From NCBI GenBank assembly GCA_963827585.1, contig CAWHCK010000037.1, forward strand, positions 1 through 64,000: DNA of 64,000 nucleotides, given 5' to 3'. Numbering within the stretch: position 1 is the stretch's first letter; every line of letters starts with the position of its first letter. The translations under genes and the position numbers were made by a program. This document shows positions 50,451 through 58,878 of this stretch, in pieces. The notes below the pieces were generated by a model, which was given only the letters and a program-made list of their open reading frames with translations, was not told the DNA's origin and did not search any database. The stretch is from VAZQ01 sp963827585 (GTDB taxonomy: Bacteria; Pseudomonadota; Alphaproteobacteria; Rhizobiales; Xanthobacteraceae).

Positions 50451-50496
50451 GCCGAATGGTAATTCGATAGGGCCGCCGGCCGGGGCGTCAAGACCA

Positions 50497-51054
50497 ATGG
50501 ATGCAGACACCACGCGTAGCCAGCTTGCCGCGGCGCTGGCGCGGGTTGCCGGCGGGGATCGCGCGGCGCTGCGCATGGTCTATCAAGATACCTCCGCGAA
50601 GCTTTTCGGCGTCTGCCTTCGTATCTTGAACAATAGAAGCGAGGCCGAGGACGTGCTGCAGGACGTCTATGTGACCGTGTGGCGCAAGGCTGCCGCCTTC
50701 GACCCCGGCCGGGCAAGCCCGATCACCTGGTTGGTGGCGATTGCCCGCAACCGGGCGATCGACCGGCTGCGGGCAAGCGCCGTCAGCCGGCGCATGGAGC
50801 CGCTCGAGGCCGCCGACGCGGTGAGCGACCCCGCCCCGGCTGCGGTCGAGCGCGTCGAACTGGCGCAGCAGCACCAGCGCCTCGCCCGCTGTCTGGAGGA
50901 GTTGGAAGCGCGACATTCGACCGCCATCCGGGCGGCATTCCTCGACGGCGCCACCTACGAGGAACTGGCGGTGCGCATGAGCGTGCCGCTCGGCACGATG
51001 AAGAGCTGGATTCGGCGCGGACTGTTGAAACTCAGAGCCTGTCTGGAAGGATGA
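50497..51054 (+). CDS. ECF sigma factor (RpoE/SigK-like)
   Basis: A 185-residue sigma-70 family protein with only regions 2 and 4. Region 2 is YQDTSAKLFGVCLRILNNRS, EAEDVLQDVYVTVWRKAAAF, ITWLVAIARNRAIDRLRA; region 4 is LEARHSTAIRAAFLDGATYE, ELAVRMSVPLGTMKSWIRRG. The ATG at 50497 gives the standard length. The stop overlaps the anti-sigma start by four bases (ATGA), so the two are translated together. This pair with a fasciclin gene is a known alphaproteobacterial arrangement controlling redox or envelope stress. Confidence 0.95.
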   Translation: MDADTTRSQLAAALARVAGGDRAALRMVYQDTSAKLFGVCLRILNNRSEAEDVLQDVYVTVWRKAAAFDPGRASPITWLVAIARNRAIDRLRASAVSRRMEPLEAADAVSDPAPAAVERVELAQQHQRLARCLEELEARHSTAIRAAFLDGATYEELAVRMSVPLGTMKSWIRRGLLKLRACLEG

Positions 51055-51770
51055 GCGACGGCGACACCATAGGCCCTGCGGACCGCGGCAACTTCATCGC
51101 CGCGGAATACGTGCTGGGCGTTCTCAGCGCCGATGAGCGGCGCGAGGTCGAGCGCCGCCTGGCGCTGGAGCCTGCGCTTGCGTCCGAGGTGGCGTTCTGG
51201 GAGGAGCGGCTGGTCGGGCTGGTCGACACGATCGCACCGGTCATGCCGTCGCAGAGCACCTGGTCGCGGATCGAGGCGGCGATCAATGTGCCCACGGCCG
51301 GCGCGCCGGCGCCTTCGTCGGTGTGGCAGAGCCTGGCGTTCTGGCGCGGCTTCGCCATCGGCTCGGCGACGCTTGCGGTCGCGAGCCTGGCCGCGCTCGC
51401 CTATGTCGGCCTCGTCCCGGCCGCGCGCCCGCCGCTGATGGCAACGCTTGCCGGCAGCGCCGGCCAGCCGAATTTCGTCGCCGCCGTGACTGCGACCGGC
51501 GACAGTCTGGTGGTGGTGCCCGCGGCGCTTCTGACCACCGATCCGCGCGCGATCGAGCTGTGGCTCATCCTGCCCGGGGCCGATCAGCGGCCGCGTTCGC
51601 TCGGCCTCGTGCAACCGGGGCAGCCGATCCGCCTCACCATCCCGCCAGAGCTCGCCGGCCGCCTCGGCCCAGACGCGACGCTTGCGGTGTCGCTCGAGCC
51701 GCCCGGCGGCTCGCCCACCGGCCAGCCGACCGGTCCGGTCATCGCCAGCGGCAAGCTGACGAGCCTGTAG
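51051..51770 (+). CDS. Anti-sigma factor (RskA/anti-sigma-K family)
   Basis: A 239-residue membrane protein. The N-terminal cytoplasmic part (NFIAAEYVLGVLSADERREV, ERRLALEPALASEVAFWEER) resembles the sigma-binding region; one transmembrane helix lies near 100-120 (GSATLAVASLAALAYVGLVP); the C-terminal periplasmic domain LWLILPGADQRPRSLGLVQP is the anti-sigma-K fold. It sequesters the sigma factor encoded just upstream. Confidence 0.92.
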   Translation: MSDGDTIGPADRGNFIAAEYVLGVLSADERREVERRLALEPALASEVAFWEERLVGLVDTIAPVMPSQSTWSRIEAAINVPTAGAPAPSSVWQSLAFWRGFAIGSATLAVASLAALAYVGLVPAARPPLMATLAGSAGQPNFVAAVTATGDSLVVVPAALLTTDPRAIELWLILPGADQRPRSLGLVQPGQPIRLTIPPELAGRLGPDATLAVSLEPPGGSPTGQPTGPVIASGKLTSL

Positions 51771-51783
51771 AGCCTATTGCTGC

Positions 51784-51857
51784 GAGCATGATCTTTTCCG
51801 AAAACCGGTAGCCACCCCGGATCAAGTCCGGGGCAGGCTTTTCGGGATCATGCTCTA
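51784..51857. repeat. Palindromic repeat (copy 5, with inner insert)
   Basis: GAGCATGATCTTTTCCGAAA...GGGATCATGCTC, with the inner palindrome CCCCGGATCAAGTCCGGGG as at 36061. It separates the anti-sigma gene from the fasciclin gene. Confidence 0.85.
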
Positions 51858-51982
51858 AGAACGCCCGCCGGCTCACCCCGGCGAAAAACATCCTCCCGCT
51901 GCATCCTCCCGTCGCATGGGCTGCGTATCTCCACTCGCAAGCCGCTGGCGCGGCGCGATTGAAAACATACGGAGAAAGCGAC

Positions 51983-52561
51983 ATGAAACTCTCACGCATC
52001 ACCCTGTCGACGGCGGTTGCCGCCGCGGCACTCGCGTTCGCCGCCGTGGCGGCGACCCCCACGCTCGCGCAAAAGGAGCAGACCGTCACGGTCGGCGGCG
52101 CTCCGATGTATCCTTCGAAGAACATCGTCGAGAACGCGGTCAACTCCAAGGAGCACACCACGCTGGTGGCGGCGGTGAAGGCCGCGGGACTGGTCGAGAC
52201 CCTGCAGGGGCCTGGACCGTTCACTGTGTTCGCACCGACCAATGCCGCATTCGCGAAGCTGCCGGCCGGCACCGTCGATACGCTGCTCAAGCCGCAGATG
52301 AAAGAAAAGCTGGTCGCGGTGTTGACCTATCACGTTCTGCCCGGCCGCCTCTCCGTCAAGGACTTGTGGGAGGCGTCCAACAAGGGTGGCGGCAAGGCCA
52401 AGTTCAAGACCGTCGAAGGCGAAGACATCACGGTCGAGTTCAAAGGCCAGGTCCTGACCATCCGCGACACCAAGGGCAATGCCTCCAAGGTGACGATCCA
52501 GAACGTGTTTCAGTCGAACGGCGTCATCCACGTGATCGACTCCGTGTTGCTGCCGAGCTGA
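51983..52561 (+). CDS. Exported fasciclin-domain protein
   Basis: A 192-residue protein from an ATG with GGAG eight bases upstream. A signal peptide (LSTAVAAAALAFAAVAATPT, LAQ) is followed by a single fasciclin (FAS1) domain: NSKEHTTLVAAVKAAGLVET, LQGPGPFTVFAPTNAAFAKL, YHVLPGRLSVKDLWE and HVIDSVLLPS. FAS1 proteins are envelope proteins tied to adhesion or oxidative stress, and in proteobacteria they are commonly regulated by the adjacent sigma/anti-sigma pair. A strong terminator follows at 52620. Confidence 0.95.
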   Translation: MKLSRITLSTAVAAAALAFAAVAATPTLAQKEQTVTVGGAPMYPSKNIVENAVNSKEHTTLVAAVKAAGLVETLQGPGPFTVFAPTNAAFAKLPAGTVDTLLKPQMKEKLVAVLTYHVLPGRLSVKDLWEASNKGGGKAKFKTVEGEDITVEFKGQVLTIRDTKGNASKVTIQNVFQSNGVIHVIDSVLLPS

Positions 52562-52619
52562 CGGCGCTCCCGCGGCCGGATGGCGCAGCCAGACGCCCGC
52601 ATCTGCGTCGAACGGCCGG

Positions 52620-52650
52620 GCCCGCCGCGGAAACGCGGCGGGCTTCTTTT
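52620..52650 (+). terminator. Rho-independent terminator after the fasciclin gene
   Basis: Stem GCCCGCCGC / GCGGCGGGC with GGAAAC-type loop, followed by TTCTTTT, 59 bases after the stop codon. Confidence 0.88.
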
Positions 52651-52703
52651 GCTGGGTAGGAGGAAGGAGGTTTGGGCTCGTTCCCGGCCGGTCCGACCCG
52701 GGA

Positions 52704-52919
52704 TCAGGAACCGGCGGAAGTCTCTGCCCGCAGAGCGCCATCGGGCAGATCGACCAACCCAGGCGCATCTTTCTCCGCTTCCTTTGCGAGGGCGTCGCCC
52801 GTGGCCATGTAGCCCCTGGCCATTGCGATCAGGCGACTCGAAACTTCCTCATCGGACGCGATCAACGACAGGCGCAGGCAGATGTCGGCCTGGCGGCGGA
52901 AATAGGCAGCGCTTGGCAT
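52704..52919 (-). CDS. Small conserved helical protein
   Basis: A 71-residue protein: MPSAAYFRRQADICLRLSLI, ASDEEVSSRLIAMARGYMAT, GDALAKEAEKD. The AxYFRRQAxxCLRLA opening is typical of a small family in Bradyrhizobium-like bacteria, function unknown. The ATG at 52919 is used because homology starts there; an upstream in-frame extension is unlikely. Confidence 0.65.
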   Translation of the reverse strand: MPSAAYFRRQADICLRLSLIASDEEVSSRLIAMARGYMATGDALAKEAEKDAPGLVDLPDGALRAETSAGS

Positions 52920-53060
52920 TCGAGGGACCCCCGCGGACTTTCTGCAACGCGGAAACGCAGAAATGTCGGTACGGTTCCCGACCAACGGGTTGATGGGGCA
53001 CTATTTTTGATACCAACCGCGCGCATATGGGCGCGGAGGTTACCAGATACCACCGCACAT

Positions 53061-54317
53061 TCACTTTGCGATGCCCATCGCCTCTTCGAATGCGTGGCGC
53101 ACCTCGGGGGGCTGGCCGTAGCAGTGCCGGAACGCCTTCAGGCGCGCCTTCAGGAGCGGATATTTCTCGAACTCCTCGAGGGTGATGCCCTCGATGCTTT
53201 CCCTTTTCTGAAAATATGGCAGCTCCACGCACCTGGCGACGTTCGGATTGCGGATGATCCCCTTGGGTTCCCGGCCTTGGGCGATGGCGTCGAGTTCGTC
53301 GAACAGGCGTTTGCGAATCATCACGATGCCGAGGTCGCTGGGGCCGATGTTTTCCTTGGTGCGGTCGGCGATCGGGCCCTGCCCGACCCACGCGATGATG
53401 TCCTGGTTGATGACGTGGCTCGTGATCCAGCGGCCGTTGTCGTCCTTGATCGGGCTCACCCAGGTCGGGACGCTGTCCTGCACGTAGGGTTCCCGCCCCT
53501 TCGGCACCCGCATGAAGAACCACGCGACGCTCAGCGTGTTCTCGTCATCGACCGGCACGCGCCATTCGAAGTGATTGCCGAGATAGAACCCGTTGGGCCA
53601 CAGCGCGACGCGGCCCACGGTCCAATGGGGATTGCGTTCATCGGAATCCGCGCGCACGCGCTTATAGAGGAAGCCGTGGTCGAACTCCTCGAACTTGAGC
53701 TTGAGGTGTTTGCTGGCATAGGGACCGGTCTTGCCGCTCAGCCGCAGGCTCCAGTTGTCGTGCATCCACTCGAAGTGCACGGGGTCGCAGGAGTTCTCCT
53801 GACACTGAAACCAATTGCAGGGGACGTCGGAGAGCACGATCTCGCGAAAGCCGTTGTCCCAGGTGAACGGTTCCCACACCGGAAGCTCGGGCGCCGGCTG
53901 CGGTCCCATATAGGCCCACAGCAGGCCCGCGCATTCCTTCACCGGATAGGCCTTGGTCGAACAGCGCTCCTTGGCGCGCGAGCGCGGATTGACGGTGTCG
54001 TCATAGGGCTGCTCGATGCAGCGCCCGCTCTCGTCCATCAGCCAGCCGTGGTAGTTGCAGCGGATGCCGGTGTCCTCGACGAAGCCGTGCGCAAGATCCG
54101 CGCGCCGATGGGGACAGTGCCGGTCGAGCAGCCCGAACTGCCCGCTCAAGTCCTTATAGAGCACGAGATCCTCGCCCATGAGGCGAATGGCCTTGATCGA
54201 ATTGTTATCGAGCTGGCTCGCGCCGCCGATCGGCATCCAATAGCGCCGCAGAAGCTCACCCATCGGCGTCCCTGCGCCGACCTGGGTGAGAAGCCGGTTC
54301 CTTTCCGCACTGAGCAC
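53061..54317 (-). CDS. Rieske non-heme iron oxygenase alpha subunit
   Basis: A 418-residue oxygenase from a GTG start (MLSAERNRLLTQVGAGTPMG). Rieske ligands are C68-x-H70 (CPHRRADLAHG) and C87-x2-H90 (CNYHGW). Mononuclear iron ligands are D178/H181/H186 (CDPVHFEWMH). It is a paralogue of the protein at 42652 with the same ligand numbering, but its middle (LYKRVRADSDERNPHW) differs, so it probably has another aromatic substrate. No ferredoxin or reductase is adjacent. Confidence 0.92.
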   Translation of the reverse strand: MLSAERNRLLTQVGAGTPMGELLRRYWMPIGGASQLDNNSIKAIRLMGEDLVLYKDLSGQFGLLDRHCPHRRADLAHGFVEDTGIRCNYHGWLMDESGRCIEQPYDDTVNPRSRAKERCSTKAYPVKECAGLLWAYMGPQPAPELPVWEPFTWDNGFREIVLSDVPCNWFQCQENSCDPVHFEWMHDNWSLRLSGKTGPYASKHLKLKFEEFDHGFLYKRVRADSDERNPHWTVGRVALWPNGFYLGNHFEWRVPVDDENTLSVAWFFMRVPKGREPYVQDSVPTWVSPIKDDNGRWITSHVINQDIIAWVGQGPIADRTKENIGPSDLGIVMIRKRLFDELDAIAQGREPKGIIRNPNVARCVELPYFQKRESIEGITLEEFEKYPLLKARLKAFRHCYGQPPEVRHAFEEAMGIAK

Positions 54318-54581
54318 GCCCTACCTCGCTGGTGTCTTGTTGCTGTTGCCCAATTGTTATTGGAATTCCAAAGTTCGGCAACGGCGATTTCCGGCTTCCG
54401 CCACATCGCAAGACCACACGCGGCACCGACATCGGCGCGATCGCCGCCGATAGGTTTGGCGATTGAGATCAGTCCAAATCGGGCATAGGCTACCCTCAAC
54501 CGCGCGGCCGCGCATCGTGAGACGACGGCCTGCCGCAGGGCCCTCATGAGCGCGAGCGTGCTCACCCACGGAGGGTAGGTC

Positions 54582-55049
54582 ATGACCATTGCCCCGACGC
54601 TCCAAAAATACCTGGACCGGAATGTCACGTATGACGTGGTCACGCATGAGCCGACGATGTCGTCCACACGCACCGCCCAGGCCTGCCACGTCTCGGGCGA
54701 CTGTCTCGCGAAAGCGGTCGTGCTGCGCCACAACGGCGGCTACGTTCTCGCCGTCCTGCCGGCGTCGCATCATATCCAGCTATCGGACCTGAAGTCGCAG
54801 ATCGGTGACGATCTCGAATTGGCCGACGAGAAAGACATCAGGCGGTTGTTCCCGGACTGCGCGCTCGGCGCGATTCCTCCGGTGGGCGAGTGCTACGAGC
54901 TCGACGTGATCGTCGACGACAGCATCGAGGATCAGCCCGACGTTTATCTGGAGGCCGGCGATCACGCGACGCTGGTTCACATGGACCGGGCGCAATTCGC
55001 CCGCCTGATGGCAGAGGCCCGGCACGGACGGTTCAGCGTCCACGACTGA
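54582..55049 (+). CDS. YbaK/EbsC-family aminoacyl-tRNA deacylase-like protein
   Basis: A 155-residue single YbaK domain. GGAGG lies upstream of the ATG. Landmarks are YDVVTHEPTMSSTRTAQACH, VSGDCLAKAVVLRHNGGYVL, AVLPASHHIQLSDLKSQIGD, DLELADEKDIRRLFPDCALG, AIPPVGECY. The Lys in LAKAVVL and the GAIPP loop match the editing site of ProX/YbaK-type deacylases that hydrolyse mischarged tRNA. It is the only plus-strand gene between the Rieske gene and the 55-61 kb operon. Confidence 0.9.
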   Translation: MTIAPTLQKYLDRNVTYDVVTHEPTMSSTRTAQACHVSGDCLAKAVVLRHNGGYVLAVLPASHHIQLSDLKSQIGDDLELADEKDIRRLFPDCALGAIPPVGECYELDVIVDDSIEDQPDVYLEAGDHATLVHMDRAQFARLMAEARHGRFSVHD

Positions 55050-55084
55050 GACGCGGTATCTAATGTCGCGGAAGGGCCGCCCCT

Positions 55085-55981
55085 CTACTTGTTCAGATAA
55101 TTCTTGTTGTACCAGTCGGCGATCTCGCCACCGGTCGTGACCCAGACGTCCTGCCGGGACGTGATGTAGCTGAGCGCCTGACCGAAGTGCTTGCTGCGGT
55201 TGGGATGGCCGATGAGGAACGGGTGCAGGCAGATCGACATGACCCGCCCGGTCTTGGCGCCGTCCTCGTAGAGCACGTCGAACTGGTCGCGGATCATCTG
55301 CCCGAACGCCTCCGGGCTCTGACCCTGGTCGAGAAAGGCCGGGATATCGTTCAACTCGATGGAATAGGGCATCGAGAGCATTGACCCGGTCTTCACCCGC
55401 ATCGGGTAGGGCTGCTCGTCGTTGACCCAGTTGCCGACATACTGAATGCCGTTCTCGGCCAGGATATCGAGCGTGCGGTGCAACTCGCTGAGCGCCGGGC
55501 TGAGCCAGCCGCGCGGCTGCTTGCCGGTGCCCGCCTTGATGGTGTCGACGACCTCCTTGATCAGCTGCCGTTCCTCGTCTTCGGACTGGCGGTTGATCAG
55601 CGTGGAATTGTTGTTGCCGTGCCCCATCCATTCCCAGCCGAGCTGGTTGCCGCCCTCGATGATGCGCGGATAGTGCCGGCACACGTCGGAGTTCAGCGCC
55701 ACCGTGCCTTTGACGCCGTATTTCTCCATCACCTCCATCATCCGCCAGATGCCGACGCGCACGCCGTAGTCGCGCCACGAATAGTTCAGCACGTCGGGGA
55801 CGAGGCTCGTGGTCACCGCGGTGATGGACGTGGACGGGCGATCGAACAGAAAATGCTCGATGTTCGGGATGACCCACAGCGCCACCCGGGCGCCGTTGGG
55901 CCAGCGCAACGGCTTGCGGTCGACGATGGCCGAGTAGGGGAAACGATCGTGCTGCTGGGGGGCGGGCGAAGCTTGCGACAT
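55085..55981 (-). CDS. Polysaccharide deacetylase-fold hydrolase (PuuE-like)
   Basis: A 298-residue NodB-fold protein. WPNGARVALWVIPNIEHFLF, YSWRDYGVRVGIWRMMEVME, YGVKGTVALNSDVCRHYPRI, GWEWMGHGNNNSTLINRQSE and LSPALSELHRTLDILAENGI, QYVGNW match the PuuE-type group (cofactor-free allantoinase and relatives) rather than chitin deacetylases. GACGAGGG precedes the ATG. It is the last gene of the six-gene minus-strand operon and follows the amidase-like gene by 18 bases. Confidence 0.88.
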   Translation of the reverse strand: MSQASPAPQQHDRFPYSAIVDRKPLRWPNGARVALWVIPNIEHFLFDRPSTSITAVTTSLVPDVLNYSWRDYGVRVGIWRMMEVMEKYGVKGTVALNSDVCRHYPRIIEGGNQLGWEWMGHGNNNSTLINRQSEDEERQLIKEVVDTIKAGTGKQPRGWLSPALSELHRTLDILAENGIQYVGNWVNDEQPYPMRVKTGSMLSMPYSIELNDIPAFLDQGQSPEAFGQMIRDQFDVLYEDGAKTGRVMSICLHPFLIGHPNRSKHFGQALSYITSRQDVWVTTGGEIADWYNKNYLNK

Positions 55982-55999
55982 CGGTCCCTCGTCCTCACT

Positions 56000-56659
56000 C
56001 TACGATTGGTAATTGTGGCCGACGGTCCGCAAGTACTGCAAGGTTTCCTCGAGCGAGACGACGTCGGCATATTTGGCGTTGAGGTCGAACAGGCTTTGCT
56101 CGTGTGCGGCGGCCGAGCGGTCGCCGACCGCCTCGCGCACCACCATCGGCCGCAGCCCGGTCTGCACCGCATCGACGGCGGTGGCCCGCACGCAGCCGCT
56201 GGTCGTGCAGCCGGTGATGATCAGCGTATCGACGCGCTGGCTCATCAGCCGTGCCACCAGGTCGGTGCCGAAGAAGCACGAGGCGTATTTCTTGACCAGC
56301 AGGCTGTCGGTCTTGCGAAAATCCAGGCGTGGGTCGACCTGCACGCCGTCGCTGTCGCCCTTGAGCGTGACCACGCCCTTCTGTTTCAGCGCCCAGATGC
56401 CGGCATCCTTGAGGTCGGCGTCGTTGTACATGACGGTGGAGAAGATCACCGGAATCTTGCGCTCGTGCGCGGCGTCGAGCAACGGCTTGATCGCCTCGAT
56501 CTCGTTGTCGAGGTTGGCGCCGAGCATCATCTGCGGATTGGTGAAGGCCTTGAGCATGTCGATGACGATCAGCGCCGGCCGCTCGCCGAAGCCGATCTTC
56601 AGGCCGAAGCCGCGCTGTTTGAAGAATTCTTCGTCGCTCTTTGACGCCCGCTCGGTCAT
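56000..56659 (-). CDS. Isochorismatase-fold amidohydrolase (N-carbamoylsarcosine amidase-like)
   Basis: A 219-residue cysteine hydrolase. The triad is seen as Asp in ALIVIDMLKAFTNP, Lys in SLLVKKYASCFFGTDL and Cys in IITGCTTSGCVRATAVDAVQ. The GCTTSGCV loop is typical of N-carbamoylsarcosine amidase and related ureido-hydrolases. GGA lies before the ATG at 56659. It stands between a sugar-type ABC receptor and a PuuE-like deacetylase, which suggests breakdown of an imported ureide or cyclic amide. Confidence 0.88.
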   Translation of the reverse strand: MTERASKSDEEFFKQRGFGLKIGFGERPALIVIDMLKAFTNPQMMLGANLDNEIEAIKPLLDAAHERKIPVIFSTVMYNDADLKDAGIWALKQKGVVTLKGDSDGVQVDPRLDFRKTDSLLVKKYASCFFGTDLVARLMSQRVDTLIITGCTTSGCVRATAVDAVQTGLRPMVVREAVGDRSAAAHEQSLFDLNAKYADVVSLEETLQYLRTVGHNYQS

Positions 56660-56738
56660 GCCGGGTCCTTGCGTTGTGCGCCGCGCCCCGGCCGGTGGCG
56701 CGGCACGCATGCGCCGGCCGCACGGCCGGCGCGGCTGG

Positions 56739-57720
56739 TCAGAAGGTGCAGGCCGCCTCCCACTGGTCGACATTGGCCTTGGTGATCGTCTCGACCGGCA
56801 GGATTTCGTGCTTGGGCAGTTTCTTGCCGTTGAAGTGATCGGCGACCATCTCCGCCGCCTTGAGCCCGGTGCGGGTCGGAACCTGGGTACCGGTGCTGTA
56901 CTGCTCGCCGGCCTTGATCCCGGCGATGCCCTGCTTGAGGCAGTTGCTGCCGACGACGATCAACTTGCCCTTCTCGGTGCCGAGGGGAATGCCGGCCGCC
57001 TTCGCCGCCTGCACGATGGCGGCAGCCTGGTTGTCGGCCATTCCGTAGATCACGTCGAGGCCGCCCTGGGCGGCGAAGCGCGCGAACAGCTGGCCGGCGA
57101 TGCGCTCGCTGACATCGGTCGCCCACTTCGCGTCCTCGACGGCGACGATCTCCACCTTCGGATTGGCCTTGACCGCCTCGCGGAAGCCGGCGACGCGGCG
57201 CGGCCCCACGCCCTCCTGCAGCGAGCCGGTGACGAGCGCGACCTTGCCGCCGTCGCGGCCGCCGTCCTTCAGCGCCTGCAACACGGATTGACCGGTAATG
57301 CGGCCGAGCTGCGCATGATCCTCGCCCACGAACGAGAGGTAGAGCTCCTCGGAGCCGTCCCTCGGAGGAGAGTTGATGAGAAGGACCGGCACGCCGGCCT
57401 GCTTGGCGCGGATGAGCGCCGGTATGATCGCCTGCTCGGAGCCGGCGATGATAGCGATCAGGTCGAACTTGCGCACGATGGCGTCGTCGACTTGCTGCGC
57501 CTGCAACGCGGCATCGAACTGCGAGCCGAAGGTGGTGACGTCCATCCCGAGCGCGCTCGCGCGCGTGCCGAAGGTCTTGGTCAGGTTGGCGATGAAGGGG
57601 TGCGTCGGCGAGGTGGCGAGATATGCAATCTTCTTTCCTTGCGGAGTGGCATCGGCAGCGCCGATCGTCAGCAACGTCAGCCCGAGCCAGCACTCAGCAC
57701 AATCGCGCGCACCTCCTCAT
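56739..57720 (-). CDS. Ribose-type ABC substrate-binding protein, signal peptide region shifted
   Basis: The clear coding part (56739-57674) reads GKKIAYLATSPTHPFIANLT, RASALGMDVTTFGSQFDAAL, DLIAIIAGSEQAIIPALIRA, VPVLLINSPPRDGSEELYLS, IYGMADNQAAAIVQAAKAAG: the periplasmic-binding-4 fold for sugars and similar solutes. It lacks a start codon with a full signal peptide: the ATG at 57720 reads MRRCARL and then needs a one-base change near 57695 to join CWLGLTLLTIGAADATPQG, a good signal peptide. Without repair only a TTG at 57674 is available. About 327 residues when repaired. It serves the permeases and ATPase encoded upstream in the same operon. Confidence 0.8.
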
Positions 57721-57891
57721 ATTTTCCTCCTCGTAGTAATCGCTTATTCATGCAGCGATCTTGCCGATTTGTAGGATGATTATCCAAGCGGCGCAACGAA
57801 TTTCCGGCACGCGAAACTTGCTCGACGCAATCGAGTTGCGTTTCGCTGCCATCACTCGCTGCGCGATTACGTCGATTGCGCGTGCGTGATA

Positions 57892-58875
57892 TCATCGCGC
57901 GCAGGGAAGTCGCCCCGCCCAGCGGCGCGCGACGATCAGGCGGCGCGCCAGATACGGGCCGTCGAGGAAAGCCACCGTCAGCAGCACGGCCCCCATGGTG
58001 ATGTCGTTGACGAAGGGCGGAGCGCCGACCGCATTGAGGCCCGATCGCAGCACGGCCAGCGTGAGCGCACCGGCCGCGATTCCGAGCGGCCGGCCGGCGC
58101 CGCCGCCGAGCGAAACACCGCCGAGGATGGCACCCGCCGCCGCCGGCGCGATCACGTCCGAGAGTCCGGCAGGAGATGCCGACGCCAGGCTGTAGCTGAG
58201 CAGGACGCCAGATAGGGCTGCACACAGGCCGGAAAAGGCGAAGATGCCGATGATCAGTGCGTCGACGTTGACGCCCGTTGTCAGGGCCGCGCGCCGGTCG
58301 CTGCCGATGGCAATGATGTCACGGCCGAGGCGCGTCCATGCGAAGACCACCGCGGCGGCGGCGAGCATCACGATGGCAATGACGCTGCGGATGGAAAAGA
58401 CGCCGGCAAATCGCTCGTTGAGCAGCAGCGCCACGCCGAGATTCTCGTACGGCAATGAGCGGCTCTCGGTCAGCACGAAGGCAATGCCGACGCAGACCAG
58501 AAGCCCGCCCAGCGTCACGCCGACCGAAGACAGGTGCAGCCGCACAATCAGGAAGCCCTGCACCACGCCTGCGAACAGCCCGGCGGCGAGCGCGAAGGCG
58601 AGCCCGAGCCATGGATTGTGCGCGCCGGTCAGCACCGCGATGCAGCCGGCCATGCCGTACATGCCGACGACCGAGAGGTCGAACTCGCGGATCATCATGG
58701 TCAAGCCGAGCCCCAGCGTCACCAGGCCGATGGTGGCGAAGATCTGGAGCGCGCTGGAGGCGGTCGCCGCGCTGATGAAACGTCCGCTGCTCCCGTCGAC
58801 GAGCGCAAGCAGGACGATGCAGGCAGCCAGCACGGCGAACGGGCGGACATGCGGGCTGGCGAGGTGACGCCACAT
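57892..58875 (-). CDS. Ribose-type ABC transporter permease
   Basis: A 327-residue RbsC-like membrane protein with eight to ten transmembrane segments (VLAACIVLLALVDG, IFATIGLVTLGLGLTMMIRE, AVLTGAHNPWLGLAFALAAG, GVTLGGLLVCVGIAFVLTES and others). The family glycine-rich loop GAILGGVSLGGGAGRPLGIA near the C terminus is intact. GGGAGA stands before the ATG, and the gene starts three bases after the previous permease's stop. Confidence 0.95.
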   Translation of the reverse strand: MWRHLASPHVRPFAVLAACIVLLALVDGSSGRFISAATASSALQIFATIGLVTLGLGLTMMIREFDLSVVGMYGMAGCIAVLTGAHNPWLGLAFALAAGLFAGVVQGFLIVRLHLSSVGVTLGGLLVCVGIAFVLTESRSLPYENLGVALLLNERFAGVFSIRSVIAIVMLAAAAVVFAWTRLGRDIIAIGSDRRAALTTGVNVDALIIGIFAFSGLCAALSGVLLSYSLASASPAGLSDVIAPAAAGAILGGVSLGGGAGRPLGIAAGALTLAVLRSGLNAVGAPPFVNDITMGAVLLTVAFLDGPYLARRLIVARRWAGRLPCAR

Positions 58876-58878
58876 GCC

